A DNA stretch of 64,000 bases, taken from positions 16,442,843 to 16,506,842 of the forward strand of contig NC_080671.1 of assembly GCF_030247195.1 (NCBI RefSeq), read 5' to 3'. The notes below the pieces were generated by a model. That model was not told where the DNA came from, ran no database searches, and saw only the letters and a program-made list of their open reading frames with translations. A program made the translations under genes and the position numbers. Source of the stretch: Topomyia yanbarensis. Its lineage: Eukaryota > Arthropoda > Insecta > Diptera > Culicidae. Shown here piece by piece: positions 56,555 through 64,000 of the stretch. Position 1 is the stretch's first letter, and each line of letters opens with the position of its first letter.

Positions 56555-58119
56555 TTAGCGCATCGCAAAAAATTTTTTTTTTTTGAATTCTCAAGCCCCC
56601 CCCGCCTTCTCATATTGTGACAAATGTCAAAATAAGCTAGATGCCAAATTTTTGGACTTGGTACTGTGGGCAAATATGGAGGGAAAATATATTAAATGCT
56701 ATATCTTTTGAAGTAGTACTCAGAAAATTACAATTCATACCTCTTTTTAAAGGAAATAGCCTTAGTTTTTAATGCAGATGGGAAAGTGGGATACTGGGTC
56801 AGTTTGTCCCCAAAATTCTCTGTTTTTAATAATTTTTTTGCTCCGTGATGCAAACCATACATTTGCTGCAGTTTTTCTAATATGAAAAGATCTCAGAAAT
56901 CGAATGGAACCTTTTTGACGATTGTCCGAATACGAGTTGGGGTTATAGACACTTTTGACATTCATATTGATTTTTATCATTTTCTCGTGCATATTTCTCT
57001 ATTATATTTCATTTAATTTTAATAAACTGTACCTTTTTGAACGTGGAAAATCCTCAGGAATACAAAAAAAAAGATTCGTTACCGGAAAAAATTCATAAAC
57101 ATTAAATTTTCTGTCATTTAGTCTCGATTTCACATTTTTAACAATAAATCGAAAATAATAACTCCATTTAACAATGCAATTCTTATTCAATTTACTACTT
57201 TTAGTGTAAAATATTCTTAGGGATCACATGAGAAAAGTTTCATTCCTGGAAAAATTGGGTAAGCTGACATTTAATGAAAAAATGTGATTTGTATAGTTAA
57301 TGACAAAAAATTTGATGTCTCTGAATTTTATCGGTAACGAATCTATTTTTGTTTTATTCCTAAGAATTTTCCATGTTCAACAAGTTACTTTTTATGAATA
57401 TTGATTGAAAAGTAATAGAGATGTATGCGCAAGAAAATGATAAAATTTAATATGAATGACAAAAGGCCCTATAACCCTAACTTCTCCAATTCAGACAAAG
57501 GTTAAAAAGATTCCGTTCGATTTCTGAGATTTTTTCACTTTAGAAAAACTACAAAATATGTGTGATTTGCATCACGAAGCAGAAAAATTTTAAAAAATAG
57601 GGGATTTTGGGGAAAAACTGAAGCAAAGAAGCAAAATTATCTCCTTTCAAATACTAAGGGACCATTCATAAATTACGTAACGCAAAAATTGCCCAAAATT
57701 GACTCCCCCCTCCCCCTATGTAACAAATTGTCACAAATTTTTCCATCCCCCCTCCCCTGTTACGTAACAAATTCCAAGAAATTTTTTTTTCTTCGATGAA
57801 AACATGTTACGTAACGATCTAGTTAACACCCCCTCCCCACTATGTCACAATTTGTCACAACTTGTCGTACCCCCTCCCCCCCTAAAAGCGTTACGTAATT
57901 TATGAATGGTTCCTAAAGTTATTTTCTTTAAAATGAGGTATGAATTGCAATTTTCTAAGTAGTACTTCAAAAGTTATAGAATTTAATATGATTCTTGCAT
58001 ATTTTCCCATTGTACCTAATACAAAAATTTTAAGCAAAGTGGGTGGTGGTCTAGAAATGTCCAAATGATGTAAAATTTGGCATTTGAGCTTACTTTGACA
58101 TTTGAGAATTCAAAAAATT
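56555..58119. mobile_element. Foldback element, GGGCATCGC family, second full copy
   Basis: Both arms match the element at 24889-26099: left with GCATCGCAAAAAA, GTGACAAATGTCAAAAT and ATACTGGGTCAGTTTG; right with CCCTATAACCCTAACTTCTC, AGCAAAGTGGGTGG and TTTGACATTTGAGAATTC. The last bases of the right end are missing or diverged. The right arm is split by the MITE at 57658. Confidence 0.65.
57658..57913. mobile_element. 256-bp MITE with GGGACCATTCATAAATT ends, TAA duplication
   Basis: The ends GGACCATTCATAAATTACG and CGTAATTTATGAATGGTTCC are inverse, with TAA on both sides. The inside repeats CCCCTCCCC and TTACGTAAC words. The host sequence, read without the insert (ACTAA-AGTTATTT), matches the uninterrupted arm at 24575, which confirms the insertion. 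A TWA-type duplication and GG-start ends suggest PIF/Harbinger. Confidence 0.85.
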
Positions 58120-58424
58120 CCGTAAAATTTGGAACATTGGCTGAACTGATCAATTCATAAAACAGGCCTTAGGACCATGTGTGTTTAAAGTTTCTTGATT
58201 TTTTTGGTTACATAATGATCTTCTGAAAGAACTGGAACATCATTTGAACTGGTCAATCCAAGAGCCTTGTCCTAGAGCTATAAGATTTTTTCGAAAATAT
58301 TTTTGTGAGTATCATTCGTATATAATCGTACCCTTCGTTCTAGATTCTAGATTCATGAATTGACCCATTATACGGATGTTCCAGATCTTCCGGATGATTT
58401 TCACATAGAATCCAGGATAACATC

Positions 58425-59160
58425 CATCGACATGTTTATGGAAATAAGAAATGCCAAAGACGCTGAAGTATTCCAAAACGATATCAATATATTCCACACA
58501 TGGTGTAGCAAAAATTCACTACAGCATAACGTAAAGAAATGTAACTCAATAATCTTCAGTAGAAAAAAAATCAAATATCCCTATTAGCATTCACTTAGGA
58601 AACCAACTTGTAGAAAATGCAAAATTGTGCGAGGTCTAGGCAACAGTTTAGAGTCTAAGCTCTCATTTGTGTACCATTGCAATGAAATAATAAATAAAGC
58701 AAATGGTATGCTGAGTTTTATTAAACGCTTCAGCTATAATTTTGCAGACCCTTACACAATAGAATCATTGTACAATACATAAATGTCAGACCAATTTTGG
58801 AATATTGTAGCGTAGTATGGAACCCATACACTGTCCTGTTCAAAGAGCGCATCGAATCAGTCCAAAAACAATTTCTTTTGTACGTTTGTCGAAAACTAAA
58901 CTGGATGACATTTCCTGTTCCATCGTATAAAGCACGTTGCATGCTCATTATTATGCAAACACTAAAAGTACGTTGCGAATTGGCCACACTTTGCTTTATC
59001 AACGACATTATTTCTCAACGTGTACAATCCGCATCATTATTTTCGTAATTGAAATTTTATGTAGCTAGTCCGTTAAGAACTCGTAAACTTCGACAATAGT
59101 ATGATGCGCCATTAAAATGAAAAGTGTGAAATAATTGACCTGTCCATGTCTAGAAAACAA
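58425..59160 (+). pseudogene. LINE reverse transcriptase C-terminal fragment
   Basis: The plus strand starts just after the YADD position (DMFMEIRNAKDAEVFQNDIN) and continues HTWCSKNSLQHNVKKCNSI, SKLSFVYHCNEIINKANGML, ADPYTIESLYNT, then a stop, then LEYCSVVWNPY and QKQFLLYVCRKLNW. This order is the end of jockey/CR1-group ORF2. Several frameshifts. It meets the next LINE tail to tail. Confidence 0.75.
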
Positions 59161-59419
59161 CTTAAATTATTTATTATTATTATTTATTCTTTTTTTTCAT
59201 CTGACCTATGTTGGTCTACATGAAATGTAGTTGAATGGGAAAAGCCCATTTCAGGATATACTTCAGAAGCAATCCTCAAATGGGCGTAAAAACCCATTAT
59301 CTTTTCATATATTCACACCTGATTACAATGGATTCACACTACAATAAAATATAATAACATAGTACACAGCATTACATAAATAAAAATACAAATATTACAA
59401 AAAAAATTAATCTTAAAAT

Positions 59420-60690
59420 CTAAGTCAACCTTCTTAGTCTATTTTTGAAAACATCACAAGATACAGAAAAGTCAAAATGGCCATAAACACAATTAAAAAC
59501 ATTATACATCGCCCTAATGGGTTCGTTTTGACCGTACTCGGTGCGTTGAAACTCGAGTCTTAAAAAGTTATGCGATCTGAGACTTCTCGGGGGCACATTG
59601 ACTATTATTTGTGACAGAATATCTGGAGCATCTATTTGGCCAGTTAATATCTTCCCAACAAATACTGCTCTAAATGTGTTCCGCCTTTTGGCTAGGATTT
59701 CCATATCGAGCAGACGACAGCGATCGATGTACGGTGGTAGCTCTGTTGGGTTACGCCACGGCAGAGTTGTAAGAGCAAAACGGAGGAATCTTGCCTGCAC
59801 TGCTTCTATTCGATTGATCCAAATGCTTGTGTAAGGACACCAAATGGGTGCTGAAGCTTCCAAGACAGATCGCACAAGTGAAAAGTAGAGTGCCCGCAAA
59901 CAATATGGATCAGTGAACTCTTTGGCGATTCTTATAATGAAACCGAGATTTCTATTTGCCTGTGCTGTAACATTAGAGTAATGATTTCTGAATGTCAGTT
60001 GTGAGTCCAGAAGTACACCGAGGTCTCTGACAACTGTCATTCTCTCTAGCGATTCCCCGGAAATGGTGTAGTTCCACAGTATTGGATTTTTTCTACGTGT
60101 AAAAGATATTATGGAGCATTTGGACACGCTGAGAACCAGCAGGTTGCGATTACACCAACTACAGAAAGCATCTAAGTGTCGCTGTAGTTCCTTGCAATCT
60201 TCTATTAATAGCACAATAAGAAACAGTTTGAGATCATCGGCATATATAAGTCTACACCCAGGAGGTATAACAAAACAAACGTCATTGAAGAACAACGAGA
60301 AAAGCAACGGTCCTAGATTGCTCCCTTGAGGCACTCCCGACAAGTTGATGAAACTGTATGACTCGTTATTTCCTAATTTTACACACAGAGAACGATTTAC
60401 GAGATATGATTTAAGCCACCCTATAAAATAATCCGAAGCGCCCAGCCGCTTCATCTTTGCCAGTAGCAGAGAGTGATCTACACGATCGAATGCAGCCTTG
60501 AGATCCGTGTATACAGTATCGACCTGAGATCCAAGTTCAATATTTTTAATACAGAGCGAAGTGAATTGGGCTAGATTAGTAGTTGTCGATCTACCAGGAA
60601 AAAAGCCATGTTGGTCCTTCGATATATATGCTCTGGTCTCGCGAAACAGCACATTTCCTACTAATATTTCAAATAACTTGAGCCAGCGCA
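59420..60690 (-). pseudogene. LINE ORF2, RT catalytic part and C-terminus
   Basis: Continues the upstream frame after the 1-base deletion: KLFEILVG, then KDQHGFFPGRSTTTNL, DLKAAFDRVDHSLL, LSGVPQGSNLGPLLF, the catalytic LIYADDLKLF, LVLSVSKCSIISFTRR, DLGVLLDSQLTF and the C-terminal LRSHNFLRLEFQRTEYGQNE. It ends at a normal stop (59420). RT copies element RNA into DNA at the nick made by the endonuclease. All RT signature residues seen are intact. Confidence 0.88.
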
Positions 60691-62364
60691 GAGTGAAGTT
60701 ATGCCACGATAGTTCGCAACATTTTGCTTATCACCTTTTTTAAAAACCGGAAACATAACTGATTTTTTCCAACAGACGGGGAACGTTGATTGCGACAGCG
60801 ATTGGTTAAAAATTAGTCTTAAAGGCGTACATAATGCGCTTCGGCATCTTTTGATTATAATGGAAGGAATACCATCTGGTCCTGCCGATGTTGAAGACTT
60901 TAGCTTTCTCATAGCAGTTAGAATATCTTCGTCAGTAAATTGAATAATGCCTAAATTAATTACATCATGAGGGACATCCTGAAGACTATGTTCCATCTGA
61001 GTGGAGTTGGCCGAGACTTTTTTAAACACACTTGAGAAATGCTGCGCAAATAGGTCACAGATGCCGCTTGGGGTACTTGATGTTTCATTTGCAAGGAACA
61101 TACTGGAAGGAAGCCCATTTTCTTTACGTTTCCCGTTAACGAAAGACCAAAACTGCTTTGGATTTTGTTTCAGGTTCGATTGGGTTTGTGCGGCGTGTCT
61201 TGAATAGAGAAAGCGATTATATGCCTTGTAACTGTTGCTGGCTTCAATAAACTCTCGTTTTGTGAGGGGGTTTCGTCGGCTGGTGTAATGCCGAAGTGCA
61301 GCTGCTCGCAGTCTTTTCAGTTTACGTAATTGACGATTGGACCACGCTGGTTTTGGTCGGGGACGTGGTGCGGGATCATGTAGTTTGAAAAGTTGTTTTA
61401 CGACCAGTGAAAGTTTTTCTACGGCAACATCTACATCGATCGCGGAATTTAGCAAAGTATCCCAATCGATTGCTTGCAGTGAGTTCTGGAGCCTATTGAA
61501 ATCAGTTTTTGAAAAATTGAACTCCCTGACATCTAGCATTTCGTCATAAACAACTAACTGGGGACAGATCTGCGTTACTAGAAGAGGAGGATGGTGTGCG
61601 TCACAAGCAACTAACGGCTCAAGGGCTTCTGAAACGGTGCAGTTAATAGAAGCTTCTTCATTTACGAAAAGGAGGTCCAGGGTTCGATTTCGTCTGTTAT
61701 TTACTGTACACATTTGCAGCATGTTCAATACAGACATTCCGTCCAGTAAGGCAATACTCGCTCTAGAGAAGGTTGATTCAGAAGGGTCTGGGAAGGCATA
61801 GCCGGAGGAGGTACTTTTCCATAGAAGTCCAGATTGATTATAATCACCAAACAGTAGATGAGCCGTGTTGGGTTGAATGGAAGTTGCGATGTCAAGTGCT
61901 GAGTCTATGTGCTTCTGAATAATATCTATATCATATGCGGAGTCGGGGGGAATATACACTACGCCAACATAAATATTAGTATCGCGACCGCGAATATCTA
62001 CCCATAGTTGTTCGAGATCGGTTCTAGCAGTTTTATGTTTAGACGAGAGCCGGTTGGACACTGCGATAAGCACACCGCCGCCGCGTTTTTTCCCTGTACT
62101 GTCTGGATCGTGATCGTTACGGTAAGCCGTGCACTTTGAGCCGAATAACTGGAGTGAATTGATTTGATCATTCAGTCACGTTTCGGTTAGAACAATAACA
62201 TCATATTCGGCGTCTGAAACAGCGATGAACAACTCGTCAATTTTGGTGCGTAGTCCTCTCACGTTCTGATAGTAGATACTAAGATGTTCCTGCAAGTAAT
62301 GTCCTGACGGTTGAGCGGTAGAAAGATGAGCGGCGATGGTGTCCACCTGTAATGGGGGCAGCAT
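60661..62364 (-). pseudogene. LINE ORF2, endonuclease and RT N-terminus
   Basis: The frame opens with LSIYYQNVRGLRTKIDELF, followed by VIVLTET, then a TGA where the family has Trp (TET-W-L). It then stays open through KKRGGGVLIAVSN, VGVVYIPP, LLFGDYNQSGLLW (catalytic GDYN), RTLDLLFVNE and CDAHHPPLL (SDHxP equivalent). The RT starts with KSSTSAGPDGIPSIIIK, CWKKSVMFPVFKKGDK and YRGITSLCAGS. A single lost base near 60690 then shifts the frame. Confidence 0.85.
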
Positions 62365-62389
62365 CTGTATGCCCTACTTCGGAAGAACA

Positions 62390-63110
62390 TATACATTCAT
62401 TTCATTGCATATACATTTAAATTGCAACTTAACCGTAGAAATATTGTATAGTATATAAGTAAATATTGTAATACCATTCTTTGTAGTCTACATATGCTTG
62501 ATGAATAAATAAAGAAACAAATAGGTGACCCAACCCAAAAAATTACAGGAATTTCAAAGTATGCCAAAAAATCCTTCAGCCGGTCCGCCAGCAAGAATTC
62601 ACATTTTCAAACTCAGGTGAAGTAAAAGATAATTTTAACGTAATCGTATAGTATCTCCGTAAAGAGTCAGTTAACCTATTTAAGGATTGGTTACTTCAAC
62701 AATATAGCAGAGGCTATGGAAAACCAAAGTAAGATCTTATATTAAACTGCAAAAAAAATTTACATTCCGGGGTGTCTTCTATAAATAAACCAAGGGTGCT
62801 CCAGTGAGTAACCCCCTCTCTACATTTCTTTGTGAACCACTTATGGCTAACAAAGAGGGATATTAAAAGAAAAAGGCGTGTTATCAGAACGACCCTAGAT
62901 GATATCTTCTGCATGATCAAACAAAAAGATTTATCCTAGATGTTGGAAGCCATTAACAAAATCCATAAAAATATCAAGTTTTTGGATGTCCTTGAAACGA
63001 GAGAGGGACGGTCCTTCACTTTCAAAATACATAGCAAACCAACACCACCAAATACTTCAAACCATTCTTAGCAGCATAAAATGGCCGCGTGTAACATCAT
63101 GCGAGCGTAT
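62390..63110. other. Gene-free stretch, nothing recognised
   Basis: AT-rich. The plus-strand TTGATGAATAAATAAAGAAAC at about 62492-62512 could be the tail of a decayed LINE, but no coding sequence supports this. Confidence 0.3.
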
Positions 63111-63122
63111 ACTCCTAACGAA

Positions 63123-63342
63123 TACATATAAGTCCCATAATCAACAACAGCAAGCCAGAAAAACGCTGTTGAAGATTTACTTTTTCATTGAATCTTATGG
63201 ATGGGACACACCAGTTTTGGAATTTTTCGTAATATTTTTTAAACAGTGTGGTTGGCTTCAATTTTGCATTGCAATTTTAAGGTGCTCTACTATATAGATT
63301 ACACATTTTTGAGTGAAACGCATATGGCACTGTTATATTTTA
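63123..63342. mobile_element. MITE, copy 2 of the AAGAGTCCCATAT family
   Basis: Matches 11978-12211 along its length: ATATAAGTCCCATAATC, CAACAGCAAGCCAGAAAAA, CTTATGGATGGGACA, ending TATGGCACTGTTATATTTTA. The ends have drifted so that pairing is weaker than in copy 1. Confidence 0.7.
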
Positions 63343-63379
63343 ATGGGCAGTACGGTAGAGAGACAAAAAATTATTTTGA

Positions 63380-63790
63380 GATTCCTATTGTGACTAGGAA
63401 CACATTCCACAAACTGGAACCAAATCGAACAAGCCTAGCTACCGGATTAACGTGATTGAAGTTTGAGGGATTTTTTGACAGTTTACACTTGCTCACGTTT
63501 TTACCGTTAGCTGGTATAGTATGCGTCAATTTATTACCAAATGCGACAAACAGAAAAATATTGTTATTGTGCAAATCGATCCAACTTCACTAGGAAAAGT
63601 TATTTAACTTTTAACGAGTTGCTGCATCAGATAGTTTGGCATGGGGTTAATTGTGTGGTTTAGAAGTCAATTCCCACGAACTTATTTGTTTGTGGGGAAA
63701 ATGGGTTAGTGAGTAGAATGATTGAAAAAATTTAGTTCATGTGATGAGCCCTAACTGAGTTCATTCACCAAAGAGTGAAGCCAACATTTA
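63380..63790. repeat. Dispersed repeat, copy 2 (partner near 7 kb)
   Basis: Colinear with 6958-7500: CAAATCGAACAAGCC-AGCTACCGGATTAAC, GTATAGTATGCGTC, TCAATTCCCACGAAC. Beyond about 63800 the sequence is less AT-rich and unidentified up to the window end. Confidence 0.45.
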
Positions 63791-64000
63791 CGTTACGCAA
63801 GCGGTTCAATTTGCAGCTGATCGTTTTACCTTGAATCACCCGGCGATGATACGACAAACGCAAGGTAGCAGTTATGTTATACACAATGAAAACGCCGCTC
63901 TTCTTGCTGTAGGTCACTGGCATCGCGAAAAAAGCGACAACCTGACTGCCGAAAGCTGACGGGCGAGAGTTATTTTTAGAACTTCAGGTGGAGATGGTCG

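Larger units (their letters stand above)
56392..58418. mobile_element. Outer foldback element, CATGGATTCTACGTG ends
   Basis: The left arm (GGATTCTACGTGAAAATCATCC, then GGAACATCCGT) is mirrored at 58368-58418 (ACGGATGTTCC, then GATGATTTTCACATAGAATCC). It contains the foldback at 56555-58119, which contains the MITE at 57658-57913. Confidence 0.6.
59165..62370 (-). mobile_element. Non-LTR retrotransposon (jockey/CR1 group), 5'-truncated, fairly young
   Basis: Contains endonuclease and reverse transcriptase frames followed by a 3' UTR of about 220 bp and a tail of AATAAT-type repeats at 59165-59195. No ORF1 was found upstream of 62370, so the element is 5' truncated. Only two coding lesions were found in more than 2.9 kb, far fewer than in other LINEs of the window. 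Confidence 0.8.

Overview
The window looks like nuclear DNA of an insect, most likely a culicine mosquito such as Aedes (inference). It is AT-rich, has very few host exons, long introns, spliceosomal splice sites, and is packed with old, nested transposable elements: non-LTR retrotransposons, DD37E mariner-like copies, a BEL/Pao piece, tRNA-derived SINEs and many MITE or foldback elements. I see no bacterial operons, phage, CRISPR or rRNA.

The one host gene I can assemble is a dual-specificity protein phosphatase (VHR/DUSP3-like) on the minus strand. Four coding exons lie at 16639-16488, 15750-15622, 15302-15205 and 6737-6535. They join in frame with GT/AG borders and give 193 codons carrying the HCX5R active site. 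The last intron is about 8.5 kb and holds a histone H2A pseudogene, a partial ORF1 retroelement, several foldback elements, a 142-bp TA microsatellite, and DD37E and BEL/Pao debris. A second decayed H2A copy near 33.1-33.7 kb keeps a lysine/alanine-rich C-terminal extension and a histone-type 3' stem-loop.

Layout. 1-1.7 kb: nothing recognisable. 1.7-4.1 kb: LINE endonuclease relic interrupted by a MITE that is itself interrupted by an ORF1-only retroelement, with a SINE beside it. 6.5-16.7 kb: phosphatase gene. 17.4-26.4 kb: field of foldback elements, several nested, plus an ORF1 fragment. 28-29 kb: GC-richer island without a recognised gene. 30-31 kb: an old, near-complete copy of the ORF1-only element. 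33-36 kb: H2A pseudogene and small relics. 37.7-38.7 kb: foldback element. 39.6-43.5 kb: RTE-like LINE relic split by a MITE and by a 2.06-kb hAT-like element. 43.6 kb: SINE with a 13-bp target duplication. 44.6-45.3 kb: degenerate minisatellite. 47.2-50.1 kb: foldback copy and a MITE. 50.3-54.15 kb: R1/LOA-type LINE split by a 1.74-kb foldback element with an 8-bp target duplication. 54.16-55.4 kb: DD37E transposon. 56.4-58.4 kb: three nested foldback elements. 58.4-62.4 kb: two LINEs tail to tail. 63.1 kb to the end: second copies of a MITE and of a repeat seen at 7 kb.

The most unusual item is the ORF1-only retroelement (copies at 2147-3341, about 14525-14890 and about 30000-31030). It encodes an RRM-like and CCHC ORF1 protein followed directly by a 3' UTR and A-rich tail, with no endonuclease or reverse transcriptase. 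All coordinates come from reading by eye; family names are from protein motifs and recall, not database searches.
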